A stretch of DNA of 64,000 nt, taken from positions 3,100,001 through 3,164,000 of the forward strand of contig OW818654.1 in assembly GCA_942492935.1 (NCBI GenBank), given 5' to 3'. Below are positions 52,408 to 60,937 of the stretch, in pieces (the first letter of the stretch is position 1; every line of letters starts with the position of its first letter). Origin of the DNA: JANJUO01 sp942492935 (GTDB lineage: Bacteria > Bacteroidota > Ignavibacteria > Kapaibacteriales > UBA2268). Both the position numbers and the translations under genes were made by a program. The notes under the pieces were generated by a model. That model searched no databases. It was not told the DNA's origin and was given only the letters and a program-made list of their open reading frames with translations.

Positions 52408-54054
52408 ATGACTAAAGAAGATTTCAAGAAGATTGGTATTTTGACAGCAATTTTATTGCTTGTTACTTTTATTGTTCATCCATTAGGTGAATTTTGCTTG
52501 TATGATGACTGGTCATTTTCGTATTCTTTGAAACATTTTATTAAAACTGGAAAAATTCATTTTTCTGACTGGACTTCAATGCCACTAATTACTCAGATTT
52601 TATGGGGTAGTTTATTTACACTTTTTGATGGTTTCTCCTATACTGCTTTAAGAATATCAACTATTGTAGGTGGATTTATTGGAATATACGGTACATATTT
52701 CTTCTTTTTGGAAATTACAAAAGATTCAAATCGCACTTTTTTGTTTAGTTTAATTTTTTTAATTCAAGCAGTTTTTCTCAATTTCATGTATTCTTTCAAT
52801 ACAGATGTGCCATTTTACACATTGGTAATTTGGGCGTCTTACTTTTTTGTTAAATTTTTAAATGAAGAAAAAAATACACATTACTTTGTAGCATTAATAA
52901 TATTGATTAGTTCAATACTCTTGCGTGATATTGGAATTGCATTAGCAATGGGATTTGCAATTTCATATATTTTTAGAAATGGGATAAATATAAGAAATCT
53001 TGTCATTGCTTTAATTCCTGTTTTTCTTGGTTTTAGTGCAATATTACTATGGAAAAATTATTTGATTTCTATTGATGGTTTACCTGCTCTTTATAATGAT
53101 GGCAGAGAACGAATGTTTAGAGTTTTTGAAATTGGAATAGTACATTCAATCTTGTCTTTAGCAAAAAATTCACTTTGGTTTGCTGCTTATTTTGGAGTGT
53201 TCCTGAGTCCATTAATAATTCTAAAATTTAAATCAATCATAAGCTATTTAAAAAGTAATAAAATTATTCTTTTTATAACTTCATCAATTTTTTTGATAAT
53301 TATCAGCTTAGGTTTATATTCTCAAAAAGTTGCAGAGAAATTTTCTGAATTATTGATTCATCATATATTTGGAATGACGTATTGGGGTAATGTACATCAA
53401 ATTGTTGATAGAACATTGATTGTAAGAACTTACGAATGGAATATCTTTGCTCTTATTTTAGGTGCTTTTGGAATTTCAGCTTTGATTATCGTGTTTGCAA
53501 TGTTGTTCAATAAGTACTTTAATACTACATTCAAAGAAAGGAAAAATGGAGCTATTTTAATTTTTTGTATTTCATCTATTTCAATTTATATGGTCCCATT
53601 AATATTTGCAGGAATATATATGAAATATTTGATTTTTGTTTTCCCATTTATGATTATCACTTTAAATTATATTTTTGAATTCAATAATTATACAAAATAC
53701 GAGAAAATATTCGCTACTTTAGCAACAGTACTAATTTTATATTTTTCTGTTGCAACAACACACGATATTTTAGCTGAAGAAAGAGCAAGATGGCAAATAG
53801 CAAGCAATATTCATTCAATATATAAAATTGAACCAAATAGAATTGATGGCGGAATTTGCTTTAATGCTTGGCACTTATATTCTGACAACTATATTATAAA
53901 GCCCGATAAGAATTGGTGGTGGGTGGAAGATGATGAATATATGGTTGTTGATGGTTTAGTAAATAATTATACTGTTATTTCTCAAATCAAATACACTCGT
54001 TATTTACCACCATTTAAAGTAGTAACGATGTATGGACTAAAAAGGCAAAAGTAA
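52408..54054 (+). CDS. Multi-pass GT-C-type glycosyltransferase-like membrane protein
   Basis: 548 residues with about eleven to twelve hydrophobic segments. An acidic motif in the first external loop (LYDDWSFSYS) matches the catalytic Asp site of GT-C transferases, which use polyprenyl-phosphate sugars at the outer face of the inner membrane. A soluble C-terminal part (about 455-548) contains NWWWVEDDEYMVVDG. The acceptor and sugar are unknown. It is separated from the FKBP gene by a terminator. Confidence 0.72.
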   Translation: MTKEDFKKIGILTAILLLVTFIVHPLGEFCLYDDWSFSYSLKHFIKTGKIHFSDWTSMPLITQILWGSLFTLFDGFSYTALRISTIVGGFIGIYGTYFFFLEITKDSNRTFLFSLIFLIQAVFLNFMYSFNTDVPFYTLVIWASYFFVKFLNEEKNTHYFVALIILISSILLRDIGIALAMGFAISYIFRNGINIRNLVIALIPVFLGFSAILLWKNYLISIDGLPALYNDGRERMFRVFEIGIVHSILSLAKNSLWFAAYFGVFLSPLIILKFKSIISYLKSNKIILFITSSIFLIIISLGLYSQKVAEKFSELLIHHIFGMTYWGNVHQIVDRTLIVRTYEWNIFALILGAFGISALIIVFAMLFNKYFNTTFKERKNGAILIFCISSISIYMVPLIFAGIYMKYLIFVFPFMIITLNYIFEFNNYTKYEKIFATLATVLILYFSVATTHDILAEERARWQIASNIHSIYKIEPNRIDGGICFNAWHLYSDNYIIKPDKNWWWVEDDEYMVVDGLVNNYTVISQIKYTRYLPPFKVVTMYGLKRQK

Positions 54055-54154
54055 TTGATATAAATTAAATATTAGTATTTGTAATTGCATTTATTTTACT
54101 TTCAATACAAAAGGTAAGGATTCTATGTTTCTATCATATTCACTTTTTAGCATA

Positions 54155-54210
54155 TCAATAAATGACATTGCAAAATTACAAAATAATTAATTCAATTCAC
54201 AATATATTGA
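54155..54210. repeat. 56-bp direct repeat, left copy
   Basis: It matches 55086-55141 at 54 of 56 positions in the same orientation. Core: GACATTGCAAAATTACAAAA. The two copies bracket a toxin-antitoxin-like pair. Confidence 0.9.
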
Positions 54211-54270
54211 TTGTTAATTTAGTTAACGAACGTGATATGTAAATATTTGCGGAATTTCAAGCTGCAATCA

Positions 54271-54678
54271 TCAATGATTGAAAAATTCTGGAACAATTTT
54301 TTGATAGGGAATATGTAATTTATTACAATATATCATCAATTGTTCGAGGGTTGCTTTTTCTTTTTTTGTTTCAATTATTAAAATAATTCTTTCATCTAAT
54401 CCTGTAATTTTTGATTTATGTTTAATTGATGATTTATTGATATCATTTAATATTTCGCTATTTTTTTCCATTTCCCGTAATTCAGAAATTTCTAATGATT
54501 GAATATAATTATCTATTTCTAAATAATCTTGATGGTCAACAAAATTATTTTCAAATTGTTCATTTGAAAATAGAAAAATACTATCAGTTTCAATTTGTTT
54601 TAATTGATTGATATCTAATGATTGAATATAATCATCAAATTCACCAATTGTTTCAATATCTAAATTATTAATTTTCAT
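54271..54678 (-). CDS. Putative RHH-type antitoxin
   Basis: About 135 residues from ATG 54678, which overlaps the stop of the upstream toxin gene by 11 bp; an earlier ATG at 54726 is less likely. The C-terminal 45 residues (DERIILIIETKKEKATLEQL, then HIPYQKIVPEFF) resemble ribbon-helix-helix antitoxins of the BrnA/CopG kind. The N-terminal part has two copies of a short unit (DDYIQSLDINQLKQIE, DNYIQSLEISELREME), unusual for the family. It probably neutralises the toxin and autoregulates the operon; both are inferred. Confidence 0.6.
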   Translation of the reverse strand: MKINNLDIETIGEFDDYIQSLDINQLKQIETDSIFLFSNEQFENNFVDHQDYLEIDNYIQSLEISELREMEKNSEILNDINKSSIKHKSKITGLDERIILIIETKKEKATLEQLMIYCNKLHIPYQKIVPEFFNH

Positions 54679-54988
54679 CAGATTCGCTAAATGAAGTAAT
54701 TGGAATAATATTGTTTTGTTCGTCAATTCTGAAAATTACAGTTAATTTATCCGATATTGTTCTCAATTTATCATTTGCTTGAATTGGAACAATTCCAGAT
54801 ATTACATAACTATTTGTAAATGGCGTTTCAGATGAATTAATATTTGCTTCTTTTTGTCTAAATAATGCGTTAATTGCTAAAAATGAAATATTTCTCTTTT
54901 TGAAAACTATATTTTCAGCAATATGATTTAAATGTTTTGGGAACCATTTAAAATTTAACTTTTTAAAAGTAGTATTTATATCACTCAT
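54668..54988 (-). CDS. BrnT-like toxin candidate
   Basis: 106 residues. The layout (FKWFPKHLNHIAENIVFKKR, ISFLAINALF, then KLTVIFRIDEQNNIIPITSF) follows the BrnT/RelE-like fold, in which a short helix with His/Lys is followed by a beta-sheet. BrnT proteins are ribonuclease toxins encoded before their antitoxin, the order seen here. The 11-bp overlap with the downstream gene supports a pair. The match is by pattern only and the catalytic residues are not assured. Confidence 0.58.
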   Translation of the reverse strand: MSDINTTFKKLNFKWFPKHLNHIAENIVFKKRNISFLAINALFRQKEANINSSETPFTNSYVISGIVPIQANDKLRTISDKLTVIFRIDEQNNIIPITSFSESDEN

Positions 54989-55085
54989 AAAATTATATTT
55001 ATTATAGAATTAATAAAATTTACTATTATTAATAAAATGGGTAATAGATTTTATTTATACCAAAACTCATTTATCTACAATCCTC

Positions 55086-55141
55086 TCAATAATTGACATT
55101 GCAAAATTACAAAATAATTAATTCAATTCAAAATATATTGA
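55086..55141. repeat. 56-bp direct repeat, right copy
   Basis: 54 of 56 identical to 54155-54210, differing at two positions. It lies upstream of the crtB-like gene and brackets the BrnT-like pair with the left copy. Confidence 0.9.
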
Positions 55142-55274
55142 ATAAAATCAAAAATAAGCTACTTTTATAGTACATATTCTATCTCAAACTAAAACAATTT
55201 AAAATATTATAATTCGTATTATGAAATTGATTTAAAAATATTTTTTTAATATTAAAATTACAATTTAATGATAT

Positions 55275-56114
55275 ATGTATAAATTTTATAGTGATTTAAG
55301 TTATAATATATCTGCCTTAATTACCAAAACTTATAGTACTTCTTTTTCTTCGGCTGTAAATTTATTAGAGCCAGACAAGAAAAAACATATTTATGCTATT
55401 TATGGTTTTGTGCGATTTGCAGATGAGATTGTTGATACTTTTCATGATTCGGATAAAACCGCACTTATTGAAAGGTTTGAGCAGGATTACTATTATGCTT
55501 TATCAGAAAATGTTAGTTTGAATCCTGTATTGAATTCTTTTGCACAAACTATTAATAAATTTTCTATTCCTGACCATTTAGTGCAATCTTTTATGAATAG
55601 TATGAAGATGGATTTGCATAAATCTGATTATTTATGCGAAGAGGAAATAAAAAATTATATATATGGCTCTGCAGATGTTGTTGGTTTGATGTGTTTATTC
55701 GTTTTTTTAGATGGAAATGTCGAAGAATATGAAAAACTTAAAGAACCAGCAATGAAATTAGGTGCCGCTTTTCAGAAAGTAAATTTTCTTCGCGACCTAA
55801 AGAACGATATTCAAGAACTAAACCGTTCTTATTTCCCAAAGATTAACAGAAATAATTTTGATGAAAATACAAAAAATGAAATTATAAAAGATATTGAAAA
55901 CGATTTTAAAATTTCATTACAGGGGATTAAGCAATTGCCAGGGCGATCTAAACTTGCAGTTTTGGTAGCATATTATTATTATTTGTCATTGCTTAATAAA
56001 TTGCGCAAAACACCTTCTGACAAAATTCTTTCAGTTAGAATTCGTGTTAATAATTTTTGGAAAGCATTCTTGTTTTTGAAGGCATATTTATCATTCAAAT
56101 TAAAGTTGATATAA
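55275..56114 (+). CDS. crtB: Phytoene/squalene synthase family protein
   Basis: 279 residues. Two Asp-rich prenyl-diphosphate sites, RFADEIVD and FLRDLKNDIQEL, with YAIYGFVRFAD and TSFSSAVNLL. It joins two geranylgeranyl diphosphates to phytoene, the first committed step of carotenoid synthesis. It heads a six-gene operon; its stop shares one nucleotide with the next ATG. The start (MYKFYSDLSYNISALITKTY) fits the family. Confidence 0.93.
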   Translation: MYKFYSDLSYNISALITKTYSTSFSSAVNLLEPDKKKHIYAIYGFVRFADEIVDTFHDSDKTALIERFEQDYYYALSENVSLNPVLNSFAQTINKFSIPDHLVQSFMNSMKMDLHKSDYLCEEEIKNYIYGSADVVGLMCLFVFLDGNVEEYEKLKEPAMKLGAAFQKVNFLRDLKNDIQELNRSYFPKINRNNFDENTKNEIIKDIENDFKISLQGIKQLPGRSKLAVLVAYYYYLSLLNKLRKTPSDKILSVRIRVNNFWKAFLFLKAYLSFKLKLI

Positions 56115-56770
56115 TGTTGATGATTATAGATAAAATCAAAACTTTACTTGGCAATAAAGTAAGATTATTCTTTGCTATCTTTTACTTTGTTGGCACTATT
56201 GGATTTCTTATACCTCAAACATCTTATCTTTTTTCGCATTTAACACCTTTTGCATTGCTTATAACTTTGTTTCTTTTGCTTATTTATCATCCCGAAAAGT
56301 ATGATATTAAAACAATTGTGGTTTTTATTAGTATTTTCTTATTTGGATATCTGATCGAATTGCTTGGAGTTAATACGGGTTTGATATTTGGAAGTTATAC
56401 ATATAATTACGGACTTGGACCAATGCTATTTAAAACGCCATTGATGATTGGAGTTAATTGGCTTATTCTTTCTTATATTTTTGATACACTTACAAAAAGT
56501 ATCAAAACTCACAAACTTATTCAAGCATTAATTGCCGCAATTGGAATGACGGCTTATGATATTGTTATTGAACAAGTAGCAAGTACGCTTCAGATGTGGG
56601 ATTGGAAAGATGGAATAATTCCAATTCAAAACTACTTTGCATGGTTTGTTATTGGGTTGATAATGCAGTTAGCAATGAAATATGCAAACATTAACACTCG
56701 TAATCCGCTTTCTCTTGTAATTATTCTTTGTCATATTACTTTTTTCCTTATTCTTATTTTGGTGAATTAA
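56114..56770 (+). CDS. CruF-like carotenoid hydratase (DUF422 family)
   Basis: 218 residues from ATG 56114, which overlaps the crtB stop (TAATG). About seven membrane helices. Family features: FGYLIELLGVNTGLIFGSYTY, then PLMIGVNWLILSY and DIVIEQVASTLQMWDWKDG. DUF422 proteins include CruF, the 1',2'-hydratase that adds the tertiary hydroxyl to the psi end of carotenoids, and related cyclase-like enzymes. With a glycosyltransferase three genes on, a hydratase that supplies a hydroxyl for glycosylation fits best. Activity is inferred. Confidence 0.82.
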   Translation: MLMIIDKIKTLLGNKVRLFFAIFYFVGTIGFLIPQTSYLFSHLTPFALLITLFLLLIYHPEKYDIKTIVVFISIFLFGYLIELLGVNTGLIFGSYTYNYGLGPMLFKTPLMIGVNWLILSYIFDTLTKSIKTHKLIQALIAAIGMTAYDIVIEQVASTLQMWDWKDGIIPIQNYFAWFVIGLIMQLAMKYANINTRNPLSLVIILCHITFFLILILVN

Positions 56771-56774
56771 TAAA

Positions 56775-57398
56775 ATGCTAAAGGCGAATCATACCAAATT
56801 AACCTCTAATTTTATCAAATATTACTCTATTTGGAAAACCAATAAAAGTTTTCATAGTGTAAATATTTCCCAAAATTTCAAAGACAAACAATTGCCAATT
56901 CTGATAATTGCTAATCATTGCAGTTGGTGGGATGGTTTTTGGATTAACTACCTCAATTCAAAATTATTCAATCGAAAATTTTACTTTATGATGTTGGAGG
57001 ATCAGTTAAGAAAGAGGATGTTTTTGCTGAAAACTGGCGGATTTTCGGTAAATAAAGCTTCAAAAAGCATTTTAGAAACTGTAAATTACACTGTTGAATT
57101 GCTAAAAAATCCCTCAAATTTGGTATTGATTTTTCCACAAGGTAAAATTCAGAGTATATACACGCAAAACTTCCAGTTCGAGAAAGGTATAGAAGCAATT
57201 CTTAAGCGAACTAATAACCCAATTCAAATAATACTGGTTGCCAATTTGATAGACTACTATTCACACGAAAAGCCATCACTTTTTATGTATATGAAGGATT
57301 ATAATTCTAACGATTTTTCTGTAAATGCAATTGAATCAACATATAATTCTTTCTTTTCGGAGTGCTCAGCACTGCATAAATCTGGCGAACTTGTATGA
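56775..57398 (+). CDS. Lysophospholipid/carotenoid-glycoside acyltransferase
   Basis: 207 residues. PlsC-type motifs: HxxxxD in ANHCSWWDGFW and FPQGKIQS. Family members transfer acyl groups to hydroxyls. In carotenoid clusters related enzymes acylate the sugar of carotenoid glycosides, which the neighbours suggest here. It lies 4 bp after the CruF-like gene and overlaps the glycosyltransferase start by 4 bp (ATGA). Confidence 0.82.
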   Translation: MLKANHTKLTSNFIKYYSIWKTNKSFHSVNISQNFKDKQLPILIIANHCSWWDGFWINYLNSKLFNRKFYFMMLEDQLRKRMFLLKTGGFSVNKASKSILETVNYTVELLKNPSNLVLIFPQGKIQSIYTQNFQFEKGIEAILKRTNNPIQIILVANLIDYYSHEKPSLFMYMKDYNSNDFSVNAIESTYNSFFSECSALHKSGELV

Positions 57399-58495
57399 TA
57401 ATAATCGAAATATTTGCCTACTTAGTGCTTATTGCACTTTCATTTCAATTATTCAATGTGATTTTGAATGCAATTACTCCAATTTTTTTAAAAGAAGTCA
57501 ATATAAAGTTCAACACACCACTAATTTCAGTTTTGATTCCAGCAAGAAATGAAGAAAACAACATATCTAATATATTAAATGACTTGATTAATCAGGAATA
57601 TGAAAATATTGAAATTATTGTTTTTGATGATAATTCCGAAGACAACACTGCAAATATAGTCAAGGAATTCATTAAGCAAGACAATAGAATAAGTTTAATA
57701 AATTCCAATGTTTTGCCGCAAGGATGGATTGGAAAATCTTATGCTTGCAACGAATTATCCAAAAAAGCAAAAGGCGAATATTTTTTATTTGTGGATTCTG
57801 ATGTAAGATTAAGAGGAACAATTCTTACACGTGCCATTCATTTTTCTTTGATGAAAACAATTGATTTATTGACTATATTTCCAATGCAAACAATGCTGTC
57901 GTTTGGCGAAAAAATTACAATTCCAAATATGAACTTTATACTTTTATCGCTCTTGCCTTTGATATTTGTACGAAAATCGATATTCAAATCTCATTCAGCC
58001 GCAAATGGGCAGTTTATGCTTTTTAATTCAGATATTTATAAAAAATTAAAGCCACATGAATTTGCAAAAAATAATCGTGTTGAAGATATAGCAATTGCAA
58101 GATATTTCAAAAAGAACAATAAAACTGTCTCAACTCACCTTGGTGATTTGGATTTAAGATGTCGAATGTATGAAAATTATAATCAAGCAATAGCTGGATT
58201 TTCAAAAAACATTGCTGAATTTTTCGGCAATTCATATATTTTTGCTTTTTTGTTCTGGGCAATCAATACATTTGGTTTTCTTTTTGTTTATTTTGCTTTT
58301 GGGTTTGATTTGATGGTGATTTATTTGCTATCAATTGCAATAAATAGGGTAATTGTAGCTCATCTTAGCAAACAATGTGTGGTAGAAAATTTAAAACTAA
58401 CTATTTTTCAGCAATATTCGTTCTTAATCATGCTAATTAATTCACTAAAAAATAAATTAAATAAGAGTTACGAATGGAAAGGAAGAAATATTTAA
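57395..58495 (+). CDS. Family 2 glycosyltransferase (carotenoid glycosyltransferase candidate)
   Basis: 366 residues. It has an N-terminal membrane segment, a GT-A domain (SVLIPARNEENNISNILNDL, EIIVFDDNSEDNT, FLFVDSDVRL with the DxD) and two or three C-terminal hydrophobic helices. CruG/CrtQ-type enzymes of this layout glycosylate hydroxylated carotenoids at the membrane. It is coupled to the acyltransferase (4-bp overlap) and overlaps the next gene by 22 bp. Specificity is inferred from context. Confidence 0.83.
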   Translation: MIIIEIFAYLVLIALSFQLFNVILNAITPIFLKEVNIKFNTPLISVLIPARNEENNISNILNDLINQEYENIEIIVFDDNSEDNTANIVKEFIKQDNRISLINSNVLPQGWIGKSYACNELSKKAKGEYFLFVDSDVRLRGTILTRAIHFSLMKTIDLLTIFPMQTMLSFGEKITIPNMNFILLSLLPLIFVRKSIFKSHSAANGQFMLFNSDIYKKLKPHEFAKNNRVEDIAIARYFKKNNKTVSTHLGDLDLRCRMYENYNQAIAGFSKNIAEFFGNSYIFAFLFWAINTFGFLFVYFAFGFDLMVIYLLSIAINRVIVAHLSKQCVVENLKLTIFQQYSFLIMLINSLKNKLNKSYEWKGRNI

Positions 58496-59208
58496 GTTTT
58501 ATATTTATAATTTTAATAACAATGACAATGAATCTAATTTCACAAAATAAGCAAACTATATATAACGCCTTCATTTTCAATAAAATGGATGATTGGAAAA
58601 AAGTAATAGATGATTTGCAAAAAATACCAAATAAAAGCGATGAGTTAATGCTTGAACTCATTAATTATCAATACGGTTACATTGCTTGGTGCTTAGGAAA
58701 CGACAAAGAATCGATTGGGGAAGATTATTTAGATATTGCTGACGAAAACTTAGAAATTCTTGAGAAAAAGAAGTATTCACTTTCGATGGTTTATGCTTAT
58801 AAATCAGCATTTTATGGTTTCAAAATAGGAATTTCCAATTGGAAAGCTCCATTTATTGGACCTAAAAGTGATAAAGCGGCAAATACCGGTTTGAAATATG
58901 ATTCTAATAACTGGTTTGTTTATTTGCAGTTAGGGAATATTAAATTTTATTCGCCAAAAATATTTGGTGGTAGCAAATCTGATGCAATAAATCTATATCT
59001 TAAAGCAATGGAATTAATAGAAAAGCAACCACAACTCACAAATAACAATTGGAATTACTTGAGTTTGCTAACCACTATTGCTCAAGCTTATGAAGAAATG
59101 GAAAACTATACTGAAGCAAAGAAATTTTATGAAAAAGTAATGAAAATTGAGCCCAACTTTACTTGGGTGAAAAATGAACTTTATCCAAAATTATTAAAAA
59201 AATTCTAA
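58474..59208 (+). CDS. Exported TPR protein of the carotenoid operon
   Basis: 244 residues with an N-terminal signal or anchor (LSFIFIILITMTMNLIS). The C-terminal part has TPR-like repeats (NWNYLSLLTTIAQAYEEMEN, YTEAKKFYEKVMKIEPNF). There is no catalytic motif. It overlaps the glycosyltransferase gene by 22 bp and precedes crtI by 13 bp, so it is part of the operon; a periplasmic scaffold role is a guess. Confidence 0.7.
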   Translation: MERKKYLSFIFIILITMTMNLISQNKQTIYNAFIFNKMDDWKKVIDDLQKIPNKSDELMLELINYQYGYIAWCLGNDKESIGEDYLDIADENLEILEKKKYSLSMVYAYKSAFYGFKIGISNWKAPFIGPKSDKAANTGLKYDSNNWFVYLQLGNIKFYSPKIFGGSKSDAINLYLKAMELIEKQPQLTNNNWNYLSLLTTIAQAYEEMENYTEAKKFYEKVMKIEPNFTWVKNELYPKLLKKF

Positions 59209-59221
59209 AGGAAATAAATAT

Positions 59222-60703
59222 ATGTCAAAAAATGTTCTTGTTGTTGGAGCGGGAATTGGCGGATTGTCAACGGCACTCAGATTAGTAAAAAAAGGTTATA
59301 AAGTTACGATTATTGAAATGAATAATCAAGCAGGGGGCCGTCTTAATCAAATCAAAGATAATGGTTTTACATTTGATACCGGTCCAAGTTTCTTTAGTAT
59401 GTCGTATGAATTTGAGCAACTTGCTAAAGATTGCAACATTAAATTGCCGTTTGAATATTATAAACTTGACCCGCTATATACAGTAAACTTTGGTATGGAG
59501 CAAAAGCCATTTCATCTTTATACAGATATTCAAAAGTTATCGGAACAATTCAAAGATATGGAGCCAGATTTCGAAGCAAAGTTCAATAAATATCTTGCAA
59601 AGTCGAAAGCACTATTTGATGATACGGTTGATATTGTTATCAAGCAGAATTTCAATTCAATTCTTCATTATATTTGGACATTGATGCAGGTTAATCCTGT
59701 TCATCTGCCTGTTTTGATTAAATCTTTTTATACTCATGTTAATCAATACTTTACAAATAAGCAAGTAAAGCAGATTATTTCGCTCGTTGCGTTCTTTCTT
59801 GGGCGAACACCTTTCGATACTAATGCAATTTATTCGTTATTGTCATATACAGAATTCAAACATGATGGCTACCATAACGTTAAAGGTGGTATGTATCAAA
59901 TTACAGATGGCTTAGTTAGGGAATTAGAAAAAGAAAATGTTCAATTTCATTATAATACTGAGATTGTTGATTTTGAAGCAACTGACGGTAAATTATCTAC
60001 TCTAATAGACAATCAAAATCGTAAATGGAAAGCAGACATATTTGTGATAAATTCAGATGCCGCAGTATTTAGGGGCAAGGTTTTCAAGCGAAAAAAATAT
60101 TCAATTGAAAATCTTGATAAAATGGAATGGACTATGGGTTATCTAACGATGTATATTGGTGTTAATATTAAGATTCCGAACGTTCATCATCATAATTATT
60201 ACCTTGGTAACAACTTTGATGAGTATGCCAAAGATGTATATAAAAACCCAACAACGCTACAAAAGCCATATTATTATGTAAATATTCTCTCCAAGCACAA
60301 CAAAGAATGTGCCCCTGACGGTTCGGAAAGTATATTCTTTGTATGCCCAGTTCCAGACTTGAGATACAAACCAAATTGGGATGATAAAGAGCAAATTGCG
60401 GGCTCAATTTTAGATGATTTTTCTAAAAGAGTTGGAGTAAACATCAAAAACAACATTGTAAGCAAAACAATTTATACTCCAATTGAATGGCAAAAACGAT
60501 TCAACCTTCATAGAGGAAGCGGACTTGGCTTATCTCATAAAATGACCCAAATTGGAGCTTTCCGCCCTTCAAATTTTGATGAAGAATTTGCCAATACATT
60601 CTATGTTGGTGCCTCAACAGTACCCGGTGCTGGCTTACCTATGGCAGTTATAAGTTCAAAACTTGCTTATGAAAGAGTAGAAAATTATGTAAGTGGAAAG
60701 TAA
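59222..60703 (+). CDS. crtI: Phytoene desaturase family protein
   Basis: 493 residues. It has an FAD-binding dinucleotide fold (VLVVGAGIGGLSTALRLVKK), GGRLNQIKDNGFTFDTGPSFF, and the C-terminal FYVGASTVPGAGLPMAVISS. It introduces double bonds into phytoene or a later intermediate. CrtI and CrtD-type 3,4-desaturases are similar, so which step it serves is not certain; it is the only desaturase in the operon. A CTTCCGAAG-type hairpin at 60791 follows. Confidence 0.9.
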   Translation: MSKNVLVVGAGIGGLSTALRLVKKGYKVTIIEMNNQAGGRLNQIKDNGFTFDTGPSFFSMSYEFEQLAKDCNIKLPFEYYKLDPLYTVNFGMEQKPFHLYTDIQKLSEQFKDMEPDFEAKFNKYLAKSKALFDDTVDIVIKQNFNSILHYIWTLMQVNPVHLPVLIKSFYTHVNQYFTNKQVKQIISLVAFFLGRTPFDTNAIYSLLSYTEFKHDGYHNVKGGMYQITDGLVRELEKENVQFHYNTEIVDFEATDGKLSTLIDNQNRKWKADIFVINSDAAVFRGKVFKRKKYSIENLDKMEWTMGYLTMYIGVNIKIPNVHHHNYYLGNNFDEYAKDVYKNPTTLQKPYYYVNILSKHNKECAPDGSESIFFVCPVPDLRYKPNWDDKEQIAGSILDDFSKRVGVNIKNNIVSKTIYTPIEWQKRFNLHRGSGLGLSHKMTQIGAFRPSNFDEEFANTFYVGASTVPGAGLPMAVISSKLAYERVENYVSGK

Positions 60704-60730
60704 ATAGAAAATTTCAAGATTACAATAAAG

Positions 60731-60745
60731 GTAACTACTCACTCG
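60731..60745. repeat. Solo terminus of the MITE-like family
   Basis: GTAACTACTCACTCG matches 14 of 15 bases of the copy 1 terminus. No opposite end lies nearby, so it may be a relic. Confidence 0.5.
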
Positions 60746-60790
60746 CCAAATGAAAGAATCACGTGCAAACAAAAACTAACTTTGTTAACA

Positions 60791-60825
60791 CCTTCCGAAA
60801 GTTTCTATTCTTCGGAAGGATTTTA
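60791..60825 (+). terminator. Terminator of the carotenoid operon
   Basis: CCTTCCGAA / TTCGGAAGG 9-bp arms with an 11-nt loop, then ATTTTA. It belongs to the CTTCCGAAG hairpin family. Confidence 0.75.
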
Positions 60826-60937
60826 ATAGAATAAGTGCATTTTTTTCAATTCATGATGGTTTAATCTTGATGTGATTGATTTATGTTATTATTTCTACAT
60901 CTCACTGATATTCATAGTTATTATTGCATCGTATTAT

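Noticed and set aside
54271..54988. Naming the pair brnT-brnA
   Set aside because: The match is by fold pattern only and the antitoxin has an unusual N-terminal part, so gene symbols were withheld.
56114..56770. Lycopene cyclase
   Set aside because: The protein fits DUF422, and the neighbouring glycosyltransferase favours the CruF hydratase branch; cyclase activity cannot be fully excluded.
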